Positions 25,286 to 37,900 of a DNA stretch of 64,000 nt are shown piece by piece; within the stretch, counting starts at the first letter, position 1; the number at the start of each line of letters is the position of its first letter. The notes under the pieces were generated by a model, which worked only from the letters and a program-made list of their open reading frames with translations, was not told where the DNA came from and made no database searches. The stretch is from assembly GCA_020086605.1 (NCBI GenBank), contig JACBWW010000004.1, forward strand, positions 24,722,387 through 24,786,386, in the 5' to 3' direction. Position numbers and translations under genes: made by a program. This DNA is from Lanius collurio (lineage: Eukaryota; Chordata; Aves; Passeriformes; Laniidae).

Positions 25286-25528
25286 CTTTTTGCATTCCCT
25301 TAATTTCTTCTGCCACAAGGAGCGAGCAATAGGAATGCTCTTGCTGTCAGTTACGTAGCAGCTGGCTGTGATGACGTGGTGGAGCGCAGTCTTCTGGCTC
25401 ATAGCTTGAAGAACTCTCTCAACATGACGGAGGGAAAGTGCAGCCTCTGTGCGTATGCCCCCGCTGACCAGCTGCATTGTGCAGGGTACCAGAGCAATCT
25501 GTCCGGCACAGTAGAGAATATCGCCAAC
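25286..25528 (-). CDS. DPH6: DPH6 internal coding exon: core of a RidA/YjgF-like domain
   Basis: On the minus strand the acceptor ATTTTCTCCTAG precedes GTTGGCGATATTC, and the exon ends AAAAAG before the donor GTAGCTG. It is 243 bp, exactly 81 codons, phase 0 at both ends, so it splices in frame to 2246-2651. The peptide starts VGDILYCAGQIALVPCTM, which matches the RidA pattern after the GPYSQA motif (G-x-x-LY-x-x-GQIA). It continues with a helix (EAALSLRHVERVLQAM) and the strand ASCYVTDS, and ends LWQKKLRECKK. Fungal and plant DPH6 proteins carry an ATP-pyrophosphatase domain followed by two RidA-like domains; this would be part of one of them. The usual RidA catalytic arginine region is not obvious, so a structural rather than enzymatic role is likely (inference). 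The preceding exon, which should end near GPYSQA, was not found in the window. Confidence 0.82.
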
Positions 25529-26929
25529 CTAGGAGAAAATCAAACCAAGGAAATAAGATTGTGGGAGTTTACAGAAGAAGGGAAGAGTTTGAAGAAGGGA
25601 AGCACCTTTCTCTCCTCCAGCTAGTTTCTTTCAATAGTACAGTTCTTTGCCATCATTTGTCACAAATGGAGCAAACATGCCAGGATAATTTTTATAGGGA
25701 TTTAACCACAACACAGAAACACAGCACTGCAATAAACTGTAACCCAACAGTTAATGCATGGATGTATGTGTCAGCTCAAAACAATAATCTGATGTTGTGG
25801 ACTGTTACAGCTGCTGGATCACACCGATGCCCCAGCATGGTTAAATATGTTCTTGTTTTCTTTTCTTTTGAGTGATGATGCACATTTTCTTTGGTTCAAT
25901 GCTATTTTTTTAATGTTCTATGTCTTAAGCTTTGTTTTATATAAAATGATATATGAAAGTATCAGAACATATCTGTAACATCTTTAATAAACTAATTTAA
26001 AAATACTGTAAAAAATATACTTGCAGAAGACCTAAATGACTGTGTATGAAAAAGGGATGATATTCTACCAGAAGGTAAAATCAAATTGGAGACTGAAAAT
26101 AAAATGCTCAAGAATGCTGCTTGAACAAAGAGATGGGTCAGCTTTTGAAAATGGAATTAAATGGGTGGCCAGATTTACTACTGCAATGCAGTTACTTTGG
26201 GCTTATTTTCCAAAATCTTCCTGGCAACACTCTGAAGACCTACTTTTTTTAACAGCAGCCAGCAAAGGAAACATTTATTCTTATTATTCAGACATCTCAA
26301 AGACTTTTTTATAAAATCTTAATGTAAATATGAAAACTTTTCATCATCATATGCTGTACTTCTCTAGAACGTCTGTGCATTTCCTAATCAGTGAAACAGT
26401 AAATTTTATTCACTATCAAAAGAAAACTAAGTATAGAAGTGGGAAGTAAGGTGGGTGTAAGCAGCTTTGAAGTCAGCACAGCAAGAATTTTGCTAGGAGT
26501 AAAGACAGAGAAAATGGACTGTGCAAGGAATCTTTCAGAAGAATTTTGCAGAACTTACTGTATAAAGTGTAAAAATTCCTCAGAAATAAGAATAATTAAA
26601 AAAGAAATCTGTGTCCTAGAAGACATGGCAATCAAACCATGTGACAGACCCATATGCAACTCCAAATCTGTCCTCATAACTGTCTGTGTCTCACAAAAGA
26701 CTCACACATGTAACTATTGGAAGAGTATCTTACACAATTTGGCATACAAGTTCTATGATTAGCAGCTGAAGAGGGGGAGGAGGCAGAGAGGAAACAATAT
26801 ATCAACTGACACACATCAACTATTTAAATGGTTTAAAATACCTGAAATATTGTTTGATAATGCTATATATAATCCTGAATTTGGAAAAAGTATATGAAAG
26901 CAATATTTTGGTTTATAGGAACAAATGGT

Positions 26930-26957
26930 CTTTTTTTTTCCTTTTTTTTTTTTTTTT
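26930..26957. repeat. Poly(T)-rich tract
   Basis: A T-rich run interrupted by CC, followed by ACAG. It resembles a plus-strand splice acceptor, but no plus-strand coding exon follows. Confidence 0.8.
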
Positions 26958-29209
26958 ACAGCGCTATTTTAAAATATGTGCCACTGAAGAAGGGAGTCCA
27001 GCCAGCTACCAAGTGGCATACTGACAAGATGAGAAACAAATTCAGAAAGATATGATTCAGAGGGGCACAGGTTTGTTTTTAAAGCAAACCACTCATTTTC
27101 ACCTCTGCAAAGTGAAATCCATGCATTACTCAAAAACTCCAATGCAGGTAGTTTATACTTCTACAGAAAAAAAATCACACTGATGGTATTTCTTCCTTTT
27201 TTTCCCCTGTTGAGCTGCTGGTTTTCCATGCATCACCCATGTTAATTATTAGGTAGACAGAAGAGCTGTTCAACCAGTTCACTTCCCCTATTCTTGAACA
27301 GATTGTTTGAGACATAATATGAATACTAATTAACGATAAAATATCTGTCAGTGTTTTGAAATACAGACCAAGATAGCACTTTCTTTAAGTATTCTGGACA
27401 GTTCTGATACAATTAGCCCCACTGGTCATAAGCAAGGTCACAAAAAAATCTCTGAAGGATTTGAGCAAAATTGGCACCACTTTTGGCTAAGATTCAGTGG
27501 GAATTTTGCAGTTTTTAAAAATCAATTGAAAAAATCCCTCTGTTCCTAACATACTTGTTTGTATCTTAAGATGCAATTAATAGAAAAACAGAGCTCCCAA
27601 CAAGCCACCACGTTATGGAAGGGTGGATGCCAGGGGAAAAGAGGGGAAAAGGTAAAAAATGGCCATAGATTTGCAGCAACTGTATTTCAGAGGGACATAA
27701 TTTAGAATAAGGGAGGAGGAGGGGCGTTTCTCTTCTCTTTCCCAGTGACTCAGTCATGAAAAGCAAGCATAAATAATCAGCAAGGACAAAGCAGCAAACC
27801 AGTACAAACACTGTTTTAGCAGATTTCAAGACGTTGTCTCTGGAATGTCTGAAGCATTACACAGAAAATTTTTAGCAAAGGCATTTAAAACAGGGAAGTC
27901 ATCATACTATCTTGTTCACAGTACTGAAATCTTACAAGAGGAGCTGTCACAATGTATGGTGTCAGTACTGGTGTTGTGAAAGTGTTCTGCAAAACCCTGC
28001 TAGAACCTTGCAACAGTTTATCTTCTTGGAGCATTTATGAGGATAACAGAAGATCATTCAGGGTATAGATTCACAGTGTATCAAGCCTAGAGGACTTGCA
28101 TTATACAGCCCAGCATAGAAACAAAACCACAATACAAAGGAGCTGTACTGATCCCTAAGGGTCTTTATGTATACAGTGGATGTTTCACTGGTGGTTTGAT
28201 TTTCACCGCAGACCATACACATATTTCGACTAAAATTTCAATAAAGACTTGAACCAAAGAAAACCCAGAAAACTCTGAGATATACTGCTAAGATGCTCAC
28301 TTGTACAAATTTATTTTCAGTATAGTTTCACAGCAGTAAGCCCGTTGTAAATGTGATTCCACACTTCTTCCCTTTTTATTTTCATTTGTATCATTGCAAG
28401 TTAAATGGAAGGTGAGTCCTTATAAGGTTACATAATAGTTTAGCAGCTGTTTTGCTCAGTCAGCACAACTGTAAATAATCAGGGGAGTTCAGTGGACAAT
28501 CAGAACCTCAGAGGATGCAATGTGCGCTGTCACAGATAGAAAGCTAAGAGATTATTTGAGAATTACTAGTTTTCACAGTGTAGCTGTCTTGCAGGGATGA
28601 GTATAACTCAGACCTAGAGCACAGCTTATACCAATGGAAGACTGTAGAGTAGCTTTTGTTTTTCCAAGGTGCTTTCTCTTATTAGGAAAACAAAAGGAAA
28701 GCATTGAGGGTATCATGGAATGGAACAGTCAGAAGAACTGACTCAGTGCCACTTCAAACTGTCCTATTCCATGAGAAAGTTTTTCACAGTATTCTAAGTT
28801 ACCAAAAAGACACAACATATCTCCTATACATATATGTATGTATCAGGAAAAGAAACAATGAGAAAACGAGACTTAATTGAGCATGAGGTCTAACTTAAGC
28901 TGCTAATTAGGAAAGAAAAGCTGCAATTATTGTTGCCTAGAAAGAAACAGAAGTAATAGGGTACCTATAGATATGCACTGACTTGTTTCTTGTTTAATTA
29001 AAGGCCAAGAGCAACACAGAAAGTTTATGAACCTGTTCCTGCTGGTATTATTAAGACTCACTAGTGATTAACTGACAGTATAACAATTGCTGGAAACTTC
29101 AGAGCGATCTCAAACATGCACAGATACTTTGGCAAATTCTAATAGTTGCACCACAAACACATGTTTCTTGGAAGGATGGAGTCAATATGCAATCAGCCAA
29201 ATCCTTGTT

Positions 29210-29690
29210 ATGAATGCAGTTTGGTGTCTGAGTGACTGCTGCCCTTTAACAGGTCAGGGTGCACGGAAGGTTCAGTGACCCCCTGACCTAACAGTGACAC
29301 AGCCCACCATTAGGCTCAGTCAATGTAAATAAGCAGAACTGACAACACACTAATAGGTTGCCTCTGGTCAGCCACGGGTACCTCTGACCTTAATGAAGCC
29401 CTAAATCAATTAATACTCAAGGCAATAAAGACCTCTGGCTGATTAAGTTAGATAGAAATAATCTTTTCTAAGGGGATTAAAGCTGCAAGGTGGTGAACTT
29501 TTTATTCAATATATGATAATCCTTTCTTCCTAGGGCCCTCTTACTTTAGATAACGATGGCAAAATTGCTTTTTGCAATGTGAAATCTTTTATTCAACTTA
29601 TTAGTATGAATAAAGTTTTAAAGGCCTCGTTTAGACAACAGTAATTGAAAAGCTTTGAGTTCGCACTGTGAAAACAAATTGTATCTGACT
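29210..29690. promoter_or_regulatory. Candidate conserved non-coding element with nuclear-receptor half-site cluster
   Basis: This is complex non-repetitive sequence without a coding frame. It contains AGGTCA (29251-29256), an inverted pair GGTTCA-G-TGACCC (29269-29281, IR1 geometry), TGACCT (29284-29289) and another TGACCT (29395-29400). AGGTCAGGG (29251-29259) and CCCTGACCT (29281-29289) are perfect reverse complements. AGGTCA is the known half-site of type II nuclear receptors and orphan receptors. Enhancer function is inference. Confidence 0.4.
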
Positions 29691-29873
29691 AACATGATTC
29701 TAATACACCCATATTTTAATATAATTCACATATTTTTTTCTTGAACTGTTCCAAAATTGTAGTCTAAAAATTCCAGGAATGAGTTCATAACACACAGTTG
29801 AGTTTGATACAGATTTTCTTCTGAGAAAAAATGTGCAGTTTTCAGTAGCTAAAACATGAAGGATATATTCCTA

Positions 29874-29938
29874 AATTATTATTATTATTAGTGTTGAAAC
29901 CTTTGACCAAAAACATTATTCTTACCTTTGACCAAAAA
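29874..29938. repeat. (ATT)n run and a duplicated 15-bp word
   Basis: A short ATT repeat (about 29874-29890) is followed by two copies of ACCTTTGACCAAAAA at 29899-29913 and 29924-29938. Confidence 0.75.
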
Positions 29939-32261
29939 AAACCTGCCATTACTAAGACTCCACATACAGCTTAGTCAAATGTTTGCACACCATACTCAAA
30001 ACTTCAGAATTTCCATTTGAATAAAATAATTTTTTTCCTAGTTTGGTCAAGAAAGTATAATTAATCAATATAAATTAATCAATAGCATATTATGGCTATT
30101 TTATTGAACTACCTGTAATATTTCCACAGTTTTTACGGTTTTATAATTTAGTTTTCAGATGCTGTGACTCCATTTTGCTAGTTCTTATTTTGGGATAGAT
30201 GTTTCAATATGCATCTGATCTAAGTGACAAGACTACAAAACACTCATCATTTTGTATTGCTCTTCAATATTAAAGTTTATTTTATCAATGTGTGTTTTAA
30301 ATTTTTCTCTTTCAACTTACATATTTGTGGGTTGAAAATTCATAGAACAGTCTTTTTAACAAGAAGGGAAATAGTACTGCAATTTCATGGATGCCAACCT
30401 AGATTGTATTTTTTTTTCCTCTGAAGTTCAGGAAAATTAAGATACATCATCCCACAAAGTCATATTTGACATTGAACACAGTGCCATAACACTAGCAACA
30501 CACTGAAAACTTTTGTGCATTTCCTAATTTAAATTATACTGAAGAGAAGTATCATGTCACACAGTACACAAACACTGAGCAGCACAAAACCTGGCAGTTC
30601 TTTAAACGCAACAGTGCATCTGAAGAAGCCACAATACTGTTATGAATACTAAACCAAAATAATGAATATCTCCTAATCATACTCTGTACTTCCCAATTGT
30701 AAACACCTGTGCAATCCTCGAAAAATCAAGTAATAAAATGAGCTTTTTGACAGTGCTGGAATTACAGCAGGCAATCTCATCTAATACATTCCTGAAGGTC
30801 TGTAGTACCTTGAAGTTCAACAAAATGCAAAAGGCACAGACTTGAGAGGGACGATCAGGTCAAAAACTTAAGAGAAGGTAAGACTGAAGTCTTAGCTTGA
30901 AAATAATCTTTTAGAAACTGTTCTAACCTATCACAGAAAATTGTAATATTTGCATACATACTTTTGGAAATGTGTTGGTTGTTTTTAAATCTTGATCAAT
31001 GTCAAATCAATTTTATTCTGTCTACAACTGACAGAAATAAAACCCACACACTTCTGATTTACAGAAGACAAAGATTCAAAAACTGAAGTTTTCACTAAGA
31101 AAACCCACCTCAAAAACTGTCCTTCATATTCCAAGGGAGTATTAGACATAAATCAAAAATAAATGCAGCTTTTAAAGTCAGAACCTGTAGTTATAAATAT
31201 CTAGAAAGATTCCAGTAAAGGTGGGTGAAAAAGGCCTGCCATCTAATACATCCATGTGGACATGACAGACAGCGTCTGAAATCTTCTCCATGACTCTTGT
31301 TTTAGTCAACTTGGAATCTCCAATAGAGAGACAGGAAATGAACAAAATTGAGGTAAAAATATTCTTTACTTAATATGCATATTTTGGCCCATGTGCTGTA
31401 CTAGTGCCCATGGTACATATTTTTCCTTCATGGAAAATTACAGTAGACAGCTCAAAGACTTAATGCCATAGATGATAAACTGTTCTCCACATTCTGAAGG
31501 GTGCTTTTTCCTAAATATAAAAAGAGCAGTCTCCCTACTTTAAAATGAGCAAGCTAACAAGAGTATTAATCTTTGATGCATTTCTTCCTTGGGACAGTGG
31601 AATTCTAGTCTTCATGACTATTAATCTGCCACCTTTTACAAAGCCTACCATTCCTCTCAAGCTTTTGAAAAAAATCACAAGTTCTCACACAACCACATTA
31701 GCAAATCTGCCAACTGTGAAAAATTGCAGAACACTCAGCTTTATGAACATACCTTATCTAAAAGATGGAGTAAAACCTCCAGACTGATTAACACTTCCTC
31801 ATTTATTATTCATATCACTTCAAATAAAGAAGCCAAACAAAACAAACTTTTAAAAAATGTACTCAGATGAGTCTGTTCCTAACAATTGGGGTTGGGATGG
31901 TGAATGATAACACTTAAATTGGTATCTAGTAGAAAAACTAAAGGCCTTGTCAGGGTCCAGACAAACAAGGTAGAAAAGACTAGTATCCAACAATGTAAAG
32001 TGGGGAAATGACTCAACATAGAAATGAACTCTTGAGCAATGGATATCACATTTTTAGAAAATGCACATTATATCCACTGCAAGTGATTATGTTTTTTAGT
32101 GAATTATATATGCAGAGATAGTAGAGGATAATAGTTATAATTCATATGGATTCTTAAAATATCTGATAAGGCATATCTGGAAATTATTTTTTATCTATTC
32201 TAATTATAAATGCTGTTAACTAGCTGATAGTCTGTAAGGAGAGAGTAATGAAAATGCCAAT

Positions 32262-32388
32262 GTAACTGAAGTGGGGTGCCGCAGGGATTGGTATTAGGCT
32301 TGATTTTGTTTAACATCTTCATTAAGTCACTGGAAGAAGGGATTAACAGCATGATAATGAAACCCACAGAGGATACTAAATTGGAATG
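32262..32388 (+). mobile_element. CR1 ORF2 reverse-transcriptase scrap
   Basis: The plus strand in 32273-32385 translates with GVPQGLVLG, LFNIFI, EEGINS and DTKLE. This is the CR1 reverse-transcriptase block GVPQGSVLGPVLFNIFINDL...FADDTKLG. The catalytic FADD has decayed and no other part of the element is recognisable nearby. Confidence 0.78.
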
Positions 32389-34069
32389 TGCACCAGTAGA
32401 AATAATAAAAATGGACACAGGTTTGAAATAAAGGCAGCAAAAAAGAAAACAAGACAGCTTAGGAAAAATGAAAACTCATGCCAGAACATATGGCAAAAAT
32501 ATTTTGAAATACAGATATTCAGAACAAGGGAGAAAACTTGACTGAAGAACTGCTGAACAGTTATATTAAAACATAACTGCTTTTTACTAGAAGCACATTC
32601 AGTATAGGACAAAAGAAGATGCAGTCTCTGTTCTGACATTGGTCTAATCAAAGAGTAAAATTTGTTAAAAATCCCCAAACTGGTATCATAACCTTTACAA
32701 AAAAAGTACGATATGGTTTCCATATTTCAAAAGGAAGTCTGTAAAAGATCAGGTGCTATTAAAGCTTCAGATGATTCTTCAGAGCTAATGAGGTCCTTTT
32801 TTCCAGAAGTTTTTAGATTTCATCATTATCACTGTTCTCCAGTTTACAGATCAGCATAGCAGCATTCAGATTACGATAAGTATCTTAATCTGCCAGGGTA
32901 AGGATGCAAAAATTAAACCTCCTCTGTTTTTACCCTCCTCTGCAAAATGGAAATAGTCTACAACTTACATGAGGTTAGCTAAGTATTCATTTGGGGTTCC
33001 CACACAGTTCATTTGTGGTTTTACTATTCAATCCTAAATTTATTTTCATAACAATAGCTTTATATATCACCAGAGAAAGAAATACCTGGCATAAAATAGC
33101 TCCCTCCTTGTTTTCTAAATTTTTCTCTACTTTTAACAGTTCTAGGGAACTGGATAGCACATAAAGGAGGCAGGTTATAAGGTAACTGTATCCATACACA
33201 CACTATCTAAAGGAAGATAAAGGCAAAAGATTAAGTGATGTGATATGTGTTTATATTACAGACTTTGTCTCTTCTACTTTTATCCTTAAACACACATACT
33301 TAGGAAGGGATCTCGTAATATCCTTCCCACATTAACTGAAGCTTCTGCTGACAATGTCCACTTACAGTAAACTAAATCACCAGTTCAACTATCACTGCAG
33401 TGATAAAGCAGTTCAAGAAAGCACAGTAGAAATTTCTAGATTTAAGTTTCTATTAACAATAAGGGTGCTGCTGCTTAAGGCTGCTGCACTGTTGTGGAAT
33501 TCAGCATCCAAGAAGAATCAAGACTGCAGTCATAAAATCCTATAAAGAGTGAGTTGTTTTTTTCCCTTTCCTACCTGTCTACAATCCTTGTTCTTGCCAA
33601 CTGTCAAAAGTTTAATGTGATTATAAACAGAAGAGGGACAGCTAGGCAGAGAAAATACTCTGTACTGAAAAGTGAAAGCTGTTCATCACACGACAGTAAT
33701 TCACAGTGTATGAAACACATTAACACCGTGACATTCTATTCTTACAGAAAAGATTTTGTTCCCAGCCTTCACTTGGCTTAATATTCTTACACGAAATATG
33801 CTGCTCATGATTGTCACTGGCTACTTTAAGGTGGTTTGTGATGACTGGGAGATGGGAAAGAAGCAGTTGCATAAAACCAAGCACCAGATAACTGAAAACA
33901 AGTTAACTGTAACTACAGTAAGCTGAAAGTAATAGTTCTCACTCTAGCCATAGAGTGTGGTTTTGTTGTTTCTTTTTTTCTGCTTTTACCCATCCTCTGT
34001 GTATACCCAGTCTCACAGAGATTTTACTTACATCTATGACTACCTAGGCAATAATCAACATTAAAACAG

Positions 34070-34124
34070 CTTGTATGTATGTTTGTAGTGTATGATATGT
34101 TTGTAATGTATGTTTGTAATGTAT
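34070..34124. repeat. Short minisatellite, 13-bp unit
   Basis: GTTTGTAGTGTAT (34081-34093) is followed after five bases by two perfect adjacent copies of GTTTGTAATGTAT (34099-34111 and 34112-34124). Related TTGTATGTAT precedes them. Confidence 0.85.
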
Positions 34125-35634
34125 GACAAAGATTACTTAGTGCAGAAGTCCAATTTATAATAAGTATATCCACCATTTCCAAGTGGAAATGAAAGATTTG
34201 TTCATGCAACTAGAGGTACCTGTACAATACACAACATAGTAAAGCATATAAAATATAACCTACACGATATGCAGTATTTATCACAATCCTCTGCTTATTT
34301 ATTCATATTTCAGTGATAATACTTCCTTAAATAGCAGAATATCTTTCTCTAGGGATATATCTTCCAATGCAAATTTGTAAGTCAAGTTCTGATTTTACTT
34401 ACAGAAACTGAACCTTTCAACAAAGATCTACATATATACTTAATATTATTGGCCAAACTAATGTTGTATTACCTTTTCTGCATCATCAATTAAACAAAAC
34501 TTGACAAAGAAATGAGTTTGGGTGTGAGGGACTCCATGGTATCAGCTGCAAAATCATGCTAAATTCAGCAGTACAGCAAGAGTCCATAGCTAAAATTCTG
34601 TGTTCTGAGCAGTAAGATATGACCTGATCTATAAATTTAAAGAACTTGTAATTCCACAGTGACGATGTATTATACATTCTCATGTAATCTGAATTACAAT
34701 GATTATGAAGTGCAATCCAAGAAACAAAATGCATGAGGAAAGTAATGCCTTTGTTACATGCATGCTATTAACTATCCTAAAATATAAAGATTCCAAACAA
34801 AACAAAATAAAACTAATGGAAATTAGTGAAACATAACAACAACCTCAGAAATATACTAAATATGCTCATCCATACATATTTTCACAACATTTTATTTTTT
34901 GTATGCTTCAATACTGACCTTTTATCAGAATTGCAGTGTGGACAACAACCTTATATAAAATATCATTACATTCCTAACTTTGCAATGAGGCAGAGTTTTC
35001 TATGGAGCTTTCAGTGGGCAGTCATTCACTTAGATCAGCAGCACCTCAAGACAAGAACTTTCCTATTGACTAAGTGGGAACTTGCATTTAAAAATCAAAT
35101 TTCTGTAACAAATTTTATTTTAAGTCTGTTTCATAATTCGATAATAACTGTATTAAATTATATTCTATACAGTAATGCATATTGATCTGGGTATGGAGTC
35201 ACATTATACATTTTCTAATTTTTTTTCTGGGGTAGTTTTTGGTTTTCAGTATGTTCAACTTGTTCCTTTTAGTACTCATTTTCATGGAATTTTCTAAGTG
35301 GTTTAAAAAGATAAAATTTGAGAACTGAAAATTGCAATATATTCACAGTATATTAGTAAGTAAAAAGTTACCAATAAAATACTCATCTCATGTTGTGCCA
35401 TTCAAGCTGCAAGCCTGTTTCTATCCATCTTATATCACAAAGCAATTTCAAGAACCAGTGCCTGCAAATTTACTAAGTGCTTAGTCCTTTGTTTGCATTA
35501 TTAATAAAGTAGTTATTTTGCTAGCAAAAACTAATTGCAGAGTCAAACCCTCTGATACAAAAATGGATAGAAAGCCAAGCGTTGAAACTAAAAAGGGCAA
35601 AATAAGAGGAAAGGAGGGGCAGACTCCAGCAAAG

Positions 35635-35710
35635 AATAATCCAGCAATTAGGTTAATCAGCTGCAATATTGCTGAGACCCAGGTTCAAATCCCTTCTTTA
35701 GTATTTCCCT
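35635..35710 (+). mobile_element. tRNA-derived SINE scrap
   Basis: GAGACCCAGGTTCAAATCCC ends with a near-perfect RNA polymerase III B box (GGTTCAAATCC, 35682-35692). It is preceded at the right distance by an A-box-like TTAGGTTAATCAGC (35649-35662). This arrangement is typical of old amniote tRNA SINEs (MIR or related). No functional tRNA cloverleaf can be drawn, and the family is not certain. Confidence 0.5.
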
Positions 35711-37489
35711 TTTTTTCTGATAATGGCAGTGCTGTTGTGAAAATGGGAACCTCAGGAAGCATATCTCCTAATATCTTCTACCGGAACTGTTCTAATTTGT
35801 TTAAATAAATTCATGATCTTGGATAATATAGGATGGTATGATCATGCTCTATGATAAAAATTATTAGTTATGATGTGCAAAAGCTTTACAATGAACATTA
35901 AACCAAAACTGATAAATATCTGATTAGGATTTCTATCTTCGTAGTCTAACATTATCTAAAATTTACAAGCATTCCAAACTGCTATGAGATGGTCATTGTT
36001 AACTTACAGTTTTTGAAATGACAAACATTTAACACTATAAAAGATACTTAAGATAAGCCTTATACTACAGAACATTCAGACAGTAACTCCGTATGAACAG
36101 AATTTTTGTGAAATATTTAGGCTACTTCAAAAGACAGAAGATGACAAAATAAAAATCATGTTGGGAAGGGTGTTTTTACCACACTTTTAAAAATAAAATA
36201 AAAATACTTATACAAGCCTAATGTGAACACTAGATGGGATCAAGAAGTTCTCTTGGATGTACAGTGGTTAAAAATTAAGCATAGAAATGATGAATTAGAA
36301 ACAATATTCAGGACATTATTATCAGAAAATCTTTTAAGTTGAATTTTACAAATAACCAGTAGAGTATCTCTCCAAAAACAGAGGCTGTATCAAAGTCTAC
36401 AAATTATGCTGAGAACAGTTTAAATATCTAATATTGCTTTTTGAGTTAAGGGAAATTACATGTATGTTACTGAAAACATAACCTTGGATGACAATGTAAA
36501 TGTCTAATATTTTGCTTGTTCAGCCCAACAGAATGAGCTTCTAACTATCAGCTAAACAGTGCACAGTATTCGAAAAGTATGCAAAAATGCCAAAATTCTC
36601 AGTAATGGAAACTGTGTCATATAAATTTCACATTCTATTTTTATATGGTATAAAGATTGAAGTTGCACGACTTGACCGTTCAACTACCAGTTTTAGGTCA
36701 TGCTTTAGGGTTTATGAAAAGACTGGGTTCTGCTGTTAAAAAAAGTCTGGTCTATGTTCAATTACACGAATTATTTGTTACAAAGTCCAGTGAGATATAG
36801 CAAGCACACAGCATCTTTCAATGTGATTCCAGAGCTCACATTTGGCAGTGTAACCGCTCACAGCATTTGACTCCAAACCTCAGAGTTTCTGACATTCAGA
36901 TCTCAATGAGTTAACTCATATAGCTCTCCAACAAAAAAACAATTACATGTTTTTGCAGAAAAACTATCACATGCTGATGGTTAATAATTAAATGTTCAAA
37001 CCAAAGAGAAATGAACTGTTTCTGTGATGTATGTTTTGAACTTCTAATAGCTAATATGATTCTTCAGAAAAATAGCTGTGCTACAATCAGGAAGGACACT
37101 AATGGGGAATGGAGAAGGATATAAAAGAATAATGCCTGTAACATGAAGAAAGGTGGAGAAGAAAAGTTATTCCAACTGATATTTTTATTTCTTGATTTTA
37201 ATGCTAACTCAGGGTGTCATGGATGTTTATGTAAAAGAATGTTTTTCACCACATACCCTGGCCTTCTAAGGTGATGTAATGCTTTGATTTTATGCAAACT
37301 TCAGTAAAAGCAGATATCACCTTGCATGCCTAAGCCCTGTATGCAGAACAAGATAATAGTGTAATATGCCCTTTGAAACATCATCAGAGAACAATAAATC
37401 AGCCCAACACCTTTCCAACACAGGAAATTGAGAGTTAACCAGTGTACCAATTTTAATTTTTTTTAAAGGAGGAATAAATCTGCTATAGG

Positions 37490-37900
37490 GAGCTGCTTTG
37501 ATAGACCTTTGAAGGTCTTCAAAACTCTTACTAATATGTTATTCTCTAAAAAATATTCCCATAATTCTGCTGTCTCCCATAATGCCTTGCCTTGAGATTC
37601 ATCTGTCAACTTTGATGCATCTTTTAAAGTACCCCTCCAAGCCTAAAAACCATGACTACAGACCACAGAAGAGAACTCTTTGCTTTGAAACTATCTGATC
37701 AATCAGAAGATCATTTACCTGCAAGCATTATTTGGTGAAGCTAAAGCGGCACATCAACCAGCAGCATCTGAAGGCTGAGGCAGCAAAACGTCAACAACAA
37801 ATTGTCATTGGCATTCCATTTATGAACCTTCAAACAGCATCAGATCTTTTCCATGGGAAACCAGATCAGGTCAGACTGGAGCTGAATATTTCTTAACAAG
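37490..37900. promoter_or_regulatory. Candidate conserved non-coding element
   Basis: About 400 bp of high-complexity sequence without repeats or a coding frame. It includes CTGTCAACTTTGATGCATCT (with the TCF/LEF-like CTTTGATG) and a CpG-containing stretch around 37745-37795. Conservation is guessed from texture only. Confidence 0.25.

Noticed and set aside
25376..25875. Plus-strand frames of 82 and 132 codons
   Set aside because: They overlap the DPH6 exon in antisense and extend into intron; the minus-strand frame has splice sites and a recognisable domain.
26930..26990. Poly(T)-ACAG resembling a plus-strand splice acceptor
   Set aside because: No coding frame, donor or transcript context follows on the plus strand.
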